Source: Parasphingopyxis sp. CP4
Lineage (GTDB): Bacteria > Pseudomonadota > Alphaproteobacteria > Sphingomonadales > Sphingomonadaceae
DNA: 64,000 bases
Assembly (NCBI RefSeq): GCF_013378055.1
Contig: NZ_CP051130.1
Location: forward strand, 248,001-312,000
Direction of reading: 5' to 3'
Shown here: positions 24,348 through 33,496 of the stretch, piece after piece
How the letters are laid out: every line of letters begins with the position of its first letter
Position numbering within the stretch: position 1 is the first letter of the stretch
The notes under the pieces: generated by a model
What the model saw: the letters and a program-made list of their open reading frames with translations, nothing else
Database searches by the model: none
Told to the model about the DNA's origin: nothing
Program-made: the position numbers and the translations under genes

Positions 24348-26612
24348 ATGACGACCGATACCGTTGACATGCCAGAGCCCGACGATCCGCTCGACCGGAT
24401 CAAGGATGCTCCGTTCGATGAGGCGATCTCCGAACGCTATCTCGTCTATGCATTGTCGACGATTACGGCGCGCTCGTTACCCGACCTGCGCGATGGCCTG
24501 AAGCCGGTGCATCGAAGGCTGTTATGGGCGATGCGTTTGCTGAAGCTTGAACCGTCATCGGGTTACAAGAAATGCGCCCGCGTCGTCGGCGATGTCATCG
24601 GCAAATATCACCCACATGGCGATCAGAGCGTTTACGATGCGATGGTCCGGCTCGCCCAGCCATTTTCGATGCGGTATCCGCTGGTCGACGGGCAGGGTAA
24701 TTTCGGCAATATCGATGGCGATAACGCTGCGGCCATGCGCTACACAGAAGCGCGGCTGACTCAGGCAGCAATCGACCTGATGGACGGCCTCAACGAAGGC
24801 ACGGTTGATTTCCGCCCCACCTATAATGGCGAAGAAGAAGAGCCGGAGGTTTTCCCCGGCCTGTTCCCGAACCTGCTCGCCAATGGCGCGACCGGCATTG
24901 CGGTTGGCATGGCGACTTCGATCCCGCCGCATAATGCCGCCGAGTTGATCGACGCCGCGACGCATTTGATCGATAATCCCAAGGCCGAAGAGGCCGAGCT
25001 CATGGATTTCGTCCAGGGTCCGGACCTGCCGACCGGCGGGCTGCTCGTCGATAGCAAGGAAATCATCTCCGAAGCCTATCGTACCGGACGCGGTGCCTTC
25101 CGGGTGCGCGCGCGCTGGCATCAGGAAGACTTAGGTCGTGGAACCTGGGAAGCGGTGATCACCGAAATTCCGTTCCAGGTGCAAAAGGGCAAGCTGATCG
25201 AGCAGATCGCTGCGCTGATCGCCGATAAGAAATTGCCGATCCTCGCCGATGTCCGGGATGAGAGCGATGAGCAGATCCGCATCGTGCTCGAGCCCAAGAG
25301 CCGCACGGTCGAGCCCGATGTGCTGATGGACTCGCTGTTCCGCCTGACCGAGCTTGAGACGCGCGTGAGCTTGAACCTCAACGTACTCGACGCCAATCGC
25401 ACGCCGCGGGTGATGAGCCTCAAGGAAGTGCTCAAGGAATGGCTGACGCATCAGTTCATCGTGCTGGTCCGGCGTTCGGAGTTCCGGCTCGGCAAGATCG
25501 ACGATCGGGTCGAGCTGCTCGACGGCTATATCATCGCCTTCCTCAACCTTGATCGGATCATCGAGATCATCCGCTATGAGGATGAACCGAAAAAGGTGAT
25601 GATGGCCGAGTTCAGATTGAACGACCGCCAGGCCGAAGCGATTCTCAACATGCGGCTGCGTAACTTGCGCAAGCTGGAGGAAATGGAGCTGCGGCAGGAA
25701 CGCGAAGATCTGCTCGAGGAACGCGAAGAGCTCGACAAGCTGATCAACTCCAAGGCGCGCCAGAAAACGCGGATGAAGAAGGATCTGGCCGGTCTTCTCA
25801 AAACCTATGGCGCGGATACCGAACTCGGCCGCCGACGCACCAGCCTGGAAGAAGCGGCACCGCCCAAGGAAATCCCGCTTGAAGCGATGATCGAGAAGGA
25901 ACCGATCACTGTGGTCATGTCCGAACGCGGCTGGATCCGCGCGATGAAGGGCCATGTCGATGCAGCGGGCCTCGCCAAGCTCAAATATAAGGAAGGCGAT
26001 GGGCCGGCTTATGATTTCCACGCCCAGACGACTGACAAGCTGCTGCTCGCCGCCGATAATGGCCGCATCTACACGCTGGGCGGAGACAAGCTGCCCGGTG
26101 CGCGGGGCTTTGGCGAGCCCGTGCGATCGATGGTTGATGTGGAAGATGGCGCCGAAATTGTCGGACTGGTGAAGGTTGAGGAGGGGGGCAAGCTGTTGCT
26201 CGCCAGCTCGGCCGGCAAGGGTTTTGTCGCCAGCGCCGAAGAGATTGTGAGCACGACCCGCAAGGGCAAGGTGGTGGCCAATGTCAAAGCTGGCGCGAAG
26301 CTGCGCGTTGTTCGCCCGATCCCCGAAGGCGCCGATCATGTCGCGGCGATTGGCGAGAACCGCAAGATGCTGATCTTTGAACTCGAGGCGCTGCCTGAAA
26401 TGGCGCGCGGCCAGGGCATCATGCTCCAAAAATATAAGGATGGCGGCCTGTCCGATGCGACGGCCTTTACATTGGACGAAGGGCTAAGCTGGGCAATGGG
26501 CGGTGACACGGGCCGCACGCGAACAGAGACCGAACTTGGCGACTGGATCGGCAATCGCGGGACAGCCGGAAGGATGCCGCCCCGCGGCTTTCCGCAGGAT
26601 AATCGGTTTTAG
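24348..26612 (+). CDS. parC: DNA topoisomerase IV subunit A
   Basis: A 754-residue type IIA topoisomerase subunit that decatenates sister chromosomes with ParE. The catalytic tyrosine is Tyr132 in [10 protein letters not shown], inside the breakage-reunion domain. A coiled-coil arm around 430-510 follows, and the C-terminal beta-pinwheel is short. The ATG at 24348 is chosen because it gives the usual acidic N-terminus before [18 protein letters not shown]; the upstream frame is not ParC-like. The quinolone region reads [14 protein letters not shown] (87-100), with Gln93 where sensitive enzymes have Ser. The family is clear; GyrA is excluded by the short C-terminal region. Confidence 0.95.
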   Translation: MTTDTVDMPEPDDPLDRIKDAPFDEAISERYLVYALSTITARSLPDLRDGLKPVHRRLLWAMRLLKLEPSSGYKKCARVVGDVIGKYHPHGDQSVYDAMVRLAQPFSMRYPLVDGQGNFGNIDGDNAAAMRYTEARLTQAAIDLMDGLNEGTVDFRPTYNGEEEEPEVFPGLFPNLLANGATGIAVGMATSIPPHNAAELIDAATHLIDNPKAEEAELMDFVQGPDLPTGGLLVDSKEIISEAYRTGRGAFRVRARWHQEDLGRGTWEAVITEIPFQVQKGKLIEQIAALIADKKLPILADVRDESDEQIRIVLEPKSRTVEPDVLMDSLFRLTELETRVSLNLNVLDANRTPRVMSLKEVLKEWLTHQFIVLVRRSEFRLGKIDDRVELLDGYIIAFLNLDRIIEIIRYEDEPKKVMMAEFRLNDRQAEAILNMRLRNLRKLEEMELRQEREDLLEEREELDKLINSKARQKTRMKKDLAGLLKTYGADTELGRRRTSLEEAAPPKEIPLEAMIEKEPITVVMSERGWIRAMKGHVDAAGLAKLKYKEGDGPAYDFHAQTTDKLLLAADNGRIYTLGGDKLPGARGFGEPVRSMVDVEDGAEIVGLVKVEEGGKLLLASSAGKGFVASAEEIVSTTRKGKVVANVKAGAKLRVVRPIPEGADHVAAIGENRKMLIFELEALPEMARGQGIMLQKYKDGGLSDATAFTLDEGLSWAMGGDTGRTRTETELGDWIGNRGTAGRMPPRGFPQDNRF

Positions 26613-26637
26613 GGGCAAGCGATAACCGGAGACGGAA

Positions 26638-27009
26638 CTAACCCCGCTCTTCAATCCGCGCGACGCGCAGTTCGATCCGCTTTAGCTCGCGCAGGATCGT
26701 CATCAGGTTCATCCGTTCGAAGAACCATTGTTTCACAAAGCCCTGGGCCATTAGCAGGGCGAGCGTTGCGGTTACCCAGATGAAGAGCTCGCGATCGGTA
26801 TCGGCGGTAAAGAGCTGCCACACTGCATAGAGCAGCCCGATGCCGAGCACCAAGGCGACGAAGAAGATCAGCTTCGCCCAGCCGCCCAGTGGCCCGGCAA
26901 ATGTATCGCCGATCTGCGCGAACATGCCGCGCCCCTCGTCGAGCTCCTGCAGGAACGCTTCGTCATCGGCGTCCAATGCAGCGCGGAGCTTGTCATCAAA
27001 TTCGGTCAT
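26638..27009 (-). CDS. Membrane protein paired with ECF sigma factor (DUF6768-like)
   Basis: A 123-residue protein with a charged N-terminus (MTEFDDKLRAALDADDEAFL), two adjacent membrane helices (about 46-68 and 77-93) and a C-terminal amphipathic helix (LRELKRIELRVARIEERG). The start overlaps the stop of the ECF sigma gene by 1 bp. I recall this family (DUF6768) as a usual companion of such sigma factors. An anti-sigma role is plausible: the N-terminal cytoplasmic helix would hold the sigma factor and the membrane part would sense a signal. That role is inferred from pairing and topology only. Confidence 0.8.
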   Translation of the reverse strand: MTEFDDKLRAALDADDEAFLQELDEGRGMFAQIGDTFAGPLGGWAKLIFFVALVLGIGLLYAVWQLFTADTDRELFIWVTATLALLMAQGFVKQWFFERMNLMTILRELKRIELRVARIEERG

Positions 27010-27545
27010 TACTCTTCTCCTTCCAATAGGGATTTTAGCGTCTTGCGAGCGGTAAAGATGCGCGACTTCACGGTGCCAAGCGGCACACCCGTCGCGGCTG
27101 AAATCTCGTCCAGTTTGAGCCGCTCAACGAAATAGAGCGTCGCGGCGATCCGCTGGTCTTCGGGCAGGCTGGCAAATGCCTGGCGCAGCGCGGCCTGATC
27201 TTCGCCACGTGGCGAGATGACCGGCGCATTGGCCTCTGTCAGCTCATCGGACCGTGGGCGATGGGCGGCATGCGCCTTGATCCGGTCCGCGCAGCGGCGA
27301 CGCAGGATCGTAAAGGCCCAAGCCGGAAACCGCGCCGGGTCGTTGAGCTTTTTCAGCCCGCTGGTGATGCCGAGCCAGCATTCCTGAACCGCTTCGCGCG
27401 CCAGCTCGTCATCACCGGTAAAGCGCCGCGCCGAGCGCAGCAGCCGCGGATGCCAGCGCGACGCAAGTCGCTCCAGAGCCCGCCGGTCACCATTTTGGAC
27501 ATGGAGCACGAGCAGCTCATCAAAAACCCGCCCGCTCTGATCCAT
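27009..27545 (-). CDS. RNA polymerase ECF-type sigma factor
   Basis: A 178-residue sigma-70 family protein with only regions 2 and 4. Region 2 spans about 20-90 (AREAVQECWLGI, then FPAWAFTILRRRCADR) and region 4 about 115-172 (LPEDQRIAATLYFVERLKLDEI, read in two overlapping parts, then GVPLGTVKSRIFTARKTL as the helix that reads the -35 element). GGGAGG lies 8 bases before the ATG. It heads a two-gene operon with a membrane partner that is probably its regulator. The stimulus and target genes are unknown. Confidence 0.93.
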   Translation of the reverse strand: MDQSGRVFDELLVLHVQNGDRRALERLASRWHPRLLRSARRFTGDDELAREAVQECWLGITSGLKKLNDPARFPAWAFTILRRRCADRIKAHAAHRPRSDELTEANAPVISPRGEDQAALRQAFASLPEDQRIAATLYFVERLKLDEISAATGVPLGTVKSRIFTARKTLKSLLEGEE

Positions 27546-27612
27546 CCAAAATACCTCCCGTTACGGGTATATAGTCGGTGGGGCGGCCGAAAAGGTTCGA
27601 TCGGTGGACCGA

Positions 27613-28812
27613 TTATTCGGACGACAGCATTTCCTGCGCGATTTCCCACACGCGCGCTTCGCCGGGGAAATCTTCCGCGATCCAGATATTTTCGATTTCA
27701 CGCAGTTTTACGGCGACGTCTGGCCCGGCCTCCATACCCATTGCGATAAGCTCTCCGCCCTTGAGGGGGAAGCGCTCGGGAGGCGGGTTTTCGATCAATA
27801 GTGCGATGGCATCGCCCGTAACGGCGTCATTGGTCGGGCAGAGCAGCAGGCGATCAATCGCGCCGTCTATGCCATGGCGATAGGCAAGGGCACGGGGCTC
27901 GGCCGTGTCGCCCGGAATACGGGCGGTAGCCGTCGCCAGCCTTTTGCGCTGCGCCCGAGACATTTTGAGGCGCGTTGCAACCGAGACCGCGGTATCGGGT
28001 TCGGGTGGCAGCAGGGCGGCCAGCCGTCGGATCGGATCGCCGGCTTGATCAAATACTGTCTCGCGGCCAGTCAGCCGGATCAGTTCTTCCGCGCTGACGA
28101 TCTCGGGCAGAACAGGTGTGAAGATGCGATGCTCGATCATCAGCGCGATGGTCTCCGATGGATCGGGCAGTGCCAATGTCTTGAGTAGCTCGTCAGCGAT
28201 CCGCTCGCGAGATAATGCCATCAGGCTGTTGGCGAACTTCGCGGCCGCCGCCAGCCCCTCGGCATCGGGAGCGCCGCTCCCGAACCGCGCATGAAAGCGA
28301 AAAAAGCGCAAAATCCGGAGATGATCTTCGGCGATGCGCTCGGCTGGATCGCCAATGAAGCGTACGAGGCGGGCGTCCAAGTCGGCCCGGCCATTAAAAT
28401 AATCGAAAATCTCGCCAGTGATGGGGTCGGCGGAGAGGGCGTTGATCGTGAAATCCCGGCGCGCCGCATCCTCCTGCCAATTCTCGCTATAGGCGACCTC
28501 GGCATGGCGACCATCTGTTGAAACATCGCGGCGCAGGGTTGTGACTTCGATCGGGCGTCTTTCGATGATGGCGGTGACGGTGCCATGTTTGAGGCCGGTC
28601 GGAACGGTCTTTATCCCGGCAGCTTCGAGCCGCTCCATCGCATCTTCGGGCCGAAACACAGTCGCGCAGTCGATATCCTGAACTTCGAGACCAAGCAGCG
28701 TATCGCGAACAGCGCCGCCAACGAACCGGACATTGCCGCCTTCAGCATCGAGTGCCTTCAGCAGTTGATCCATACCGGGCCAGCTGCGCCAGGGAGCATC
28801 AGGCAGCGTCAT
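27613..28812 (-). CDS. cca: CCA tRNA nucleotidyltransferase / poly(A) polymerase family
   Basis: A 399-residue class II nucleotidyltransferase that repairs or adds the tRNA 3' CCA end. The head domain has FVGGAVRDTLLG and the metal-binding DIDCA. RRDFTINAL (the B motif) and EDHLRILRFFRFHARFG (the neck) follow. The ATG at 28812 is chosen because it overlaps the stop of the NUDIX gene (ATGA) and gives the usual short N-terminus; the in-frame upstream extension runs inside that gene. It is the last gene of a DUF1285-NUDIX-cca operon that is common in alphaproteobacteria. The tRNA gene in this window already encodes its CCA, so a repair role is at least needed. Confidence 0.94.
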   Translation of the reverse strand: MTLPDAPWRSWPGMDQLLKALDAEGGNVRFVGGAVRDTLLGLEVQDIDCATVFRPEDAMERLEAAGIKTVPTGLKHGTVTAIIERRPIEVTTLRRDVSTDGRHAEVAYSENWQEDAARRDFTINALSADPITGEIFDYFNGRADLDARLVRFIGDPAERIAEDHLRILRFFRFHARFGSGAPDAEGLAAAAKFANSLMALSRERIADELLKTLALPDPSETIALMIEHRIFTPVLPEIVSAEELIRLTGRETVFDQAGDPIRRLAALLPPEPDTAVSVATRLKMSRAQRKRLATATARIPGDTAEPRALAYRHGIDGAIDRLLLCPTNDAVTGDAIALLIENPPPERFPLKGGELIAMGMEAGPDVAVKLREIENIWIAEDFPGEARVWEIAQEMLSSE

Positions 28813-29414
28813 GCCTTCACCGCGCTCAGCCGGCGTGACAGATTCATTATTATCGATGCTGTGACACCCCAGATGCGATGATCGTCCCAATACATTTCGT
28901 GATAGCGCCGCATCCGCCCCTGCCACTCAATCTCCCGCTCAGCATAGTTTGCGGGATCGAACAGCGTGTCGAATGGGACTTCGAATATGGCAGCCACTTC
29001 ACCCGCTTCCGGGACAAGCTCGATGCCCGGAGGGACAACACCGATCACGGGCGTGATGTGAAAACCTGTGCCGGTCAAATAGAGGTCGGTTGTCCCGACC
29101 AGGTCGACCTGATGCCTCGGAAGAGAGATCTCCTCTTCGGCTTCGCGCAGAGCGGCGCTCACCGGGCCATCGTCAATCGGATCCACCTTGCCACCGGGAA
29201 AGGCGACCTGTCCGGGATGGCTGGGCAAAGCATCTGTCCGCCGGGTGAGGATGACCGTTGGCGTATCGCGCTCGACGACCGGGATCAGGACAGCCGCGTC
29301 GACGGTATCGCCATTTGCAGCCAGCCGCTCACCGCGGATGTCGGACTCGAAAACGGGGATCTCCAGTGCATGGGATTTTTCGAGCGTGTCGCGCAGGGAA
29401 ACGGCAAGGCTCAT
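28809..29414 (-). CDS. NUDIX hydrolase, CoA pyrophosphatase-like
   Basis: A 201-residue NUDIX protein. The NUDIX box is FPGGKVDPIDDGPVSAALREAEEEI read in two parts (GGKVDP, then REAEEE), which fits GX5EX7REUXEEXGU with the first glutamate replaced by an aspartate-containing stretch. ILTRRTDALPSHPGQVAFPG just upstream is the UPF0035-type signature of peroxisomal and bacterial CoA diphosphatases (NudL/YeaB). It probably hydrolyses CoA or its derivatives to 4'-phosphopantetheine and 3',5'-ADP. Both ends overlap their operon neighbours by 4 bp. Confidence 0.9.
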   Translation of the reverse strand: MSLAVSLRDTLEKSHALEIPVFESDIRGERLAANGDTVDAAVLIPVVERDTPTVILTRRTDALPSHPGQVAFPGGKVDPIDDGPVSAALREAEEEISLPRHQVDLVGTTDLYLTGTGFHITPVIGVVPPGIELVPEAGEVAAIFEVPFDTLFDPANYAEREIEWQGRMRRYHEMYWDDHRIWGVTASIIMNLSRRLSAVKA

Positions 29415-29992
29415 CGCGCTACACCTTCTGGCGCCAACGGAAAGAAGGCGCCATCGCTGGAAACGCCGATTGGGTCACTGCCATTTTCGAGTGCGTGCTC
29501 CATCAGGGCATAATAGACCGGTCTGCTGAGCAAGGCCCATAGGTCTCCGCGTACATGCAGATAGGGGAGGGCGTCCTCAACGTCTCCGCGCAATTTAAGC
29601 GCATGGTCTGGTCCCACGACGACAAGGTCGCCCGTATTCAGTCGGAACATGATCCGCTGCGTGCCGGATTCATCGGTTCCCAGTTTCATTTCGACCGCCA
29701 GGAACGCCGCATCCTCCACCTGGATCATCAGCTTTTCAGCTGGCGTGACGAGCACATGGCTGCCATCGGCTTCGCGGCGTAATATCGTGGAAAATAGTCG
29801 CACCAGCGCCGATCGATTGATCGGATCGCCTTCATGATACCAGGTTCCGTCCTTCGCGATACGAATATCGATCACGCCTTCGCGTTCCGGATTCCAGCGA
29901 TCAACCGGCGGTAGGCTTCGATCCTCGGCTAGCGCGGCAATAGCATCGAGCGAAAGTGAGGCCAGGTTTTCGGGCGGAACGGGTGCAGGCAT
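29411..29992 (-). CDS. DUF1285 domain protein
   Basis: A 193-residue cytoplasmic protein of the DUF1285 family. The diagnostic start LPPVDRWNPEREGVIDIRIAK (in two parts) and GTWYHEGDPINRSALVRLFS are present. The family folds as a two-part beta protein of unknown function. It overlaps the NUDIX gene by 4 bp and follows the GNAT gene by 17 bp on the same strand. The conserved linkage with a CoA pyrophosphatase and the CCA enzyme suggests a link to CoA or tRNA upkeep; this is inferred. Confidence 0.9.
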   Translation of the reverse strand: MPAPVPPENLASLSLDAIAALAEDRSLPPVDRWNPEREGVIDIRIAKDGTWYHEGDPINRSALVRLFSTILRREADGSHVLVTPAEKLMIQVEDAAFLAVEMKLGTDESGTQRIMFRLNTGDLVVVGPDHALKLRGDVEDALPYLHVRGDLWALLSRPVYYALMEHALENGSDPIGVSSDGAFFPLAPEGVAR

Positions 29993-30009
29993 GAGGCCTA
30001 GTTAGGCAA

Positions 30010-30522
30010 TCAATCCTCAGAGCGCAAAAGGTCTGCTCCCAATTCACCCTCGGTGGGCCATTGGCTCCCTGAAGCAGCGCGAAGCAGGATACGTTCCGGC
30101 TCAACCGGGCCGGGTAGGGACCAGTCACTGGCCGGGCCCGATCGAAATCCGAAGGCTTCATAATATTCTGGATCGCCGATCATCATGGCCGAAACACCAG
30201 CAAGATCGAGGCGCTGCGCAACAACACGCGTCATTTGGTTACCAATCCCCTGGCTTTGATGCTCCGGTGTAACCGCCACCGGGCCGACCATGATCAGTGG
30301 CATGCGGCGGTGATCAGGCGTTGTCAGCACCACCGGCCAGCTTTGGAGGGATCCCACGAGCTTCTGATTGTCGAGGCACACATAGGAGAGGTCCGCAACA
30401 GCTTCAGTCCCAGCGCGCACTGCATAGGCCGTTCGCCCATGGCGATCTGCGCCGAACGCGGCATCGAGTAGTGCTTCGATCGCCGCCGGCGTCACTTGAG
30501 AGAGGGGGTGGAGTGTTGTCAC
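30010..30522 (-). CDS. GNAT-family N-acetyltransferase
   Basis: A 170-residue acetyltransferase. The acetyl-CoA binding motif A is VGPVAVTPEHQSQGIGNQM, with the QxxGxG/A loop in QSQGIG. GDPEYYEAFGFRSG near the C-terminus is the usual substrate-side motif of the YhbS-like group. The GTG at 30522 is chosen as the start because any longer frame would run into the divergent folB leader; no strong ribosome-binding site is visible. The substrate is unknown. The 17-bp gap to the DUF1285 gene suggests one transcript through to cca. Confidence 0.88.
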   Translation of the reverse strand: MTTLHPLSQVTPAAIEALLDAAFGADRHGRTAYAVRAGTEAVADLSYVCLDNQKLVGSLQSWPVVLTTPDHRRMPLIMVGPVAVTPEHQSQGIGNQMTRVVAQRLDLAGVSAMMIGDPEYYEAFGFRSGPASDWSLPGPVEPERILLRAASGSQWPTEGELGADLLRSED

Positions 30523-30598
30523 GGTCTGTTGCTGGCCATTTACCTTAAGGGCCGTGGCGATTAGCGGTTCGCGGGCAAAAAGAAAGCACGAATCACTT

Positions 30599-30994
30599 AT
30601 GCCCATTCCTTTGACCGAGCCCGGAACCGACCTGCTGAGGCTTGAAGTGCGCGATGTTGAGGTCATGATCCTCACCGGGATTTACTCCGAGGAAACAAAG
30701 CTGCCTCAACCGCTGCGTATCTCGGTGGCCGCAGATATGACTGCCCCCGACAAGTTTGAGCCCGATACGCCATTGTCGCGTTCGAAAAACTATATGGACC
30801 TCAAACATGCGATGACGGATGCTTTGCCCAAGGATCGGCATTTCACCCTGATTGAGGCCGTTGCAGACCATATCGCCGATACGGTATTCTTCCAGGATGA
30901 GCGGATATTGCGCGTGACGATTGATATCGTGAAACTGGCAATATCCGAAAATGGCGAGGAGATCGGCATAACAATGGTGCGGAATAAACGGTGA
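30599..30994 (+). CDS. folB: Dihydroneopterin aldolase-family enzyme
   Basis: A 131-residue FolB-type protein. LEVRDVEVMILTGIYSEE is the N-terminal family block, and LIEAVADHIADTVF with the catalytic-region Glu follows, ending in LAISENGEEIGITMVRNK. Such enzymes cleave or epimerise 7,8-dihydroneopterin or dihydromonapterin in folate and pterin synthesis. The ATG at 30599 gives the usual length. The stop overlaps the GTG start of the next gene (GTGA), which encodes a FolM-like reductase. Confidence 0.88.
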   Translation: MPIPLTEPGTDLLRLEVRDVEVMILTGIYSEETKLPQPLRISVAADMTAPDKFEPDTPLSRSKNYMDLKHAMTDALPKDRHFTLIEAVADHIADTVFFQDERILRVTIDIVKLAISENGEEIGITMVRNKR

Positions 30995-31749
30995 AGCTCG
31001 CAATCGTAACGGGGGGGTGTAGGCGCCTGGGCGCGGCAATAGCGGCTCGCCTGGCTACCGAGGGCTATTCGCTGGCCTTGCACGCCTCTGCCTATCCCGA
31101 GCCCGATGACGAGTTGCTGGAGGCGATCGAAGCGGCTGGCGTGCAATGGCAGGGAATTGCGGCCGATCTTGCAGATCCGGTACAGGTAGAAAATCTGATC
31201 CCGGCCGTCGCCGATTTGTTCGATGGCCCGCCCAGCCTGCTCGTCAACAACGCCGCGCAATTCAACGATGATCGGCCAGAGAGTGTCACGATGGACGCGC
31301 TCCTTTCCCACTATTCGGTCAATTGCGCAGCGCCAGCCATTCTCTCCAAATCCTTTGCCGCCCAAAAACGCAAAGCCAGTGGCTCGATCGTGAATATCCT
31401 CGATCAGCGGATTGCGCATCCGCATGGCGATCAGTTCAGCTACACCTTGTCCAAGCAAGCACTGTCCGGGATGACCGACATACTTGCGCGCGAACTCGCA
31501 CCAGATATTCGCGTGAATGCGGTAGCCCCCGGCCTGACAATCCCGACGGTGGATTACACTACCGAAGTGCTCGAGCGCGCCGAGGCAGCTATGCCGCTAG
31601 AGGCGTTTCCTGCGCCAGCGCAGATTGCCGACGCGGTTTCCTGGCTGGCTCAGGCGGAGGCAGTCACGGGCCAGACAATATTCGTCGATGGCGGTGCCCA
31701 TCTCAAATCCTTTTCCGCGGATTTTCTGAACCTGCCGGTCGGCAGCTAG
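30991..31749 (+). CDS. folM: Short-chain dehydrogenase, FolM/pteridine reductase-like
   Basis: A 252-residue SDR enzyme. The cofactor motif TGGCRRLG (8-15) fits TGX3RXG, the variant that marks pteridine reductases and dihydromonapterin reductase (FolM), where Arg binds NADPH phosphate. LVNNAAQF, the catalytic Tyr in QFSYTLSKQAL (YxxxK) and Asp in ILDQR, where PTR1-like enzymes have Asp before the Tyr, follow. The start is GTG and overlaps folB by 4 bp, so both work in the same pterin pathway. A general SDR role is the alternative. Its stop overlaps the convergent hypothetical gene by 4 bp. Confidence 0.85.
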   Translation: MKLAIVTGGCRRLGAAIAARLATEGYSLALHASAYPEPDDELLEAIEAAGVQWQGIAADLADPVQVENLIPAVADLFDGPPSLLVNNAAQFNDDRPESVTMDALLSHYSVNCAAPAILSKSFAAQKRKASGSIVNILDQRIAHPHGDQFSYTLSKQALSGMTDILARELAPDIRVNAVAPGLTIPTVDYTTEVLERAEAAMPLEAFPAPAQIADAVSWLAQAEAVTGQTIFVDGGAHLKSFSADFLNLPVGS

Positions 31750-32579
31750 TTTCTCCGACGTGCACAGGGCCCAAGGTCTTGCATTACCAATCGATAGTCC
31801 GCGCGCGCATTCAGAAAGCTGTCGCGATCGAGGTTTTCCGCGCTGGTTTCCGGCAGACTGTCCGGAAGGAAACAGGCCAGACGATACCACAGCAAAGTGT
31901 TTGGCGCCGGCGGCGGTGACGTGCGTTCAATGATTTCTCCAAGTGCCACTGACCATCGCGGTGACTGATTTGGGCGGCGCAAGATGCTCAGAGAAACCGG
32001 GCGTCCGTCGCTTGTCGCGAGGAAGATTTGCGTCTCGCTTTCGCCTGGTAAAGTTCCGGCAACACTGAACGCATTTGCTACACCTGTAACCGAACCCGGT
32101 GCGTCATCCGATGCCGCTTCGGACAAGATTGCGCGAATCATCTGTTCGTTTGTTTCTGTCCAGTTGAGCTGCGCATCGGGCGCGATCAGCTGCAATTCCT
32201 CGCGCCGTCCTGCCACCGGGGCTGCGAACAAAATGACCCGGTTGCCATTGATCCGCGGCCGGTCACCATCGGCGTCGCGGGGTAGGTCGACAAGATATCT
32301 CACACGGCCCGGGATGGGATTCGCACTGCGAATCAGGGTCTCAAGTTCCGCTTCGACATAGTAGCGAACATGATTGGGTGCGAGGCCGACGGCACGTTCT
32401 TCGTCAACCTGCCGCACCCGATCGACCTCTGCCAAGGCGACAATCGACGCTCCAAGAGACAGGTCAGCCAGGTCGGCAAAGGTTAGGGCATTACCCTCGG
32501 CAAAGGCTTGAGATTCCGAGCGATCAACCGGTGCAAACGCTAGTAATGCACCGAGCAAAAGGGTGACAAATTTTTGCAT
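31746..32579 (-). CDS. Secreted protein, unknown function
   Basis: A 277-residue protein with a signal peptide (MQKFVTLLLGALLAFAPV, cleavage near residue 24). The mature part is rich in Ala, Leu and Arg with strand-like blocks (ASIVALAEVDRVRQV, RYYVEAELETLI, RVRYLVDLPRD) that suggest an OB-like or beta-rich periplasmic domain. The last ~40 residues include two cysteines. The ATG at 32579 is chosen as it begins the signal peptide. Family not recognised. It is divergent from the tonB gene. Confidence 0.75.
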   Translation of the reverse strand: MQKFVTLLLGALLAFAPVDRSESQAFAEGNALTFADLADLSLGASIVALAEVDRVRQVDEERAVGLAPNHVRYYVEAELETLIRSANPIPGRVRYLVDLPRDADGDRPRINGNRVILFAAPVAGRREELQLIAPDAQLNWTETNEQMIRAILSEAASDDAPGSVTGVANAFSVAGTLPGESETQIFLATSDGRPVSLSILRRPNQSPRWSVALGEIIERTSPPPAPNTLLWYRLACFLPDSLPETSAENLDRDSFLNARADYRLVMQDLGPCARRRN

Positions 32580-32786
32580 CAAACAATCCTTGGCACATAT
32601 TGGACCGGACAAACGCCTTGTATCGTATCTGGCCAATCGGGTAACTGTTGCGTAACGTGATTCTCGAAGGTAGGGAATCGCTTTCCATCGGGCAGCTATC
32701 GCTTCACGTTGGGTTGCTGTTCTTTGAGTAGCCAGATTAACTGGCGCTTTATGGACACCGGGCTTTGGAGGGAGTTTCTAAAATTA

Positions 32787-33425
32787 ATGGCCTATGCTGA
32801 TCAGAAGATGAGCTCGCGCAGGCTGTCGGCGATTATCGCCGTTGCAGTCCTGCACATCGCTCTCGCCTACGCGCTGATTTCGGGTCTGGCCGTCAAGGTC
32901 GCCAGGCAGGTGCAGGAAGATCTCACCGTCTTTGACGTTGAAGATGAACCGCCGCCACCGGAAGAAGAATTGCCGCCGCCGCCACCGGAAGTACCGGTGC
33001 CACCGCCGCCTGTTGTCGTAACGCCGCCGCCGCCAGTCGTTTTTGACCGGCCGACCGTGGCGCCGCGTCCACCGGCACCACCGCCCCCAGCTCCGCCGCC
33101 CCCGGCGCCGCCGCCACCGCCACCGAGCTTGGCGCAGGCTGCACAGCCGCGCGGTAACCCGGGCCGCTGGGTCACGCCGAATGATTATCCTTCGGCATCC
33201 TTGCGGAACGAGGAAACTGGTACGGCCAGCTTCCGCCTGACGATCGGTACCAATGGTCGTGTGACGGACTGCACGATTACAGCGTCTACGGGCTTTTCCC
33301 GATTGGATAATGAAACCTGCCGTCAGCTAAGGCGTCGAGCGCGATTTAGAGCGGCACTGGATGATGCGGGCAATCCAACGACTGGCAGTTATTCGAGCCA
33401 GATCCGCTGGGAAATCCCGAACTAA
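32787..33425 (+). CDS. tonB: TonB-type energy transducer
   Basis: A 212-residue protein: a short cytoplasmic N-terminus, one membrane helix (about residues 14-34, AIIAVAVLHIALAYALISG), a long proline-rich periplasmic spacer (about 50-115) and a C-terminal TonB domain (about 125-212) with ASFRLTIGTNGRVTDC and CRQLRRRARFRAALD. It couples the proton gradient to outer-membrane receptors. The ATG at 32787 is preceded by GGAGGGAG. The next three genes encode ExbB and two ExbD proteins, forming the complete motor; the arrangement is usual in sphingomonads and xanthomonads. Confidence 0.94.
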   Translation: MAYADQKMSSRRLSAIIAVAVLHIALAYALISGLAVKVARQVQEDLTVFDVEDEPPPPEEELPPPPPEVPVPPPPVVVTPPPPVVFDRPTVAPRPPAPPPPAPPPPAPPPPPPSLAQAAQPRGNPGRWVTPNDYPSASLRNEETGTASFRLTIGTNGRVTDCTITASTGFSRLDNETCRQLRRRARFRAALDDAGNPTTGSYSSQIRWEIPN

Positions 33426-33496
33426 CAACTGATTTTTTATCGCGAACCTCGGGTTTGCTATGATTGCACCAAGTTTATTTGAGAGGAATGTAAATC

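Noticed and set aside
25131-26429. Antisense open frame opposite parC
   Set aside because: High-GC codon bias leaves the opposite strand open; parC is certain.
32900-33140. Low-complexity GC-rich repeats in tonB as a separate repeat element
   Set aside because: They encode the proline-rich spacer of TonB and need no other explanation.
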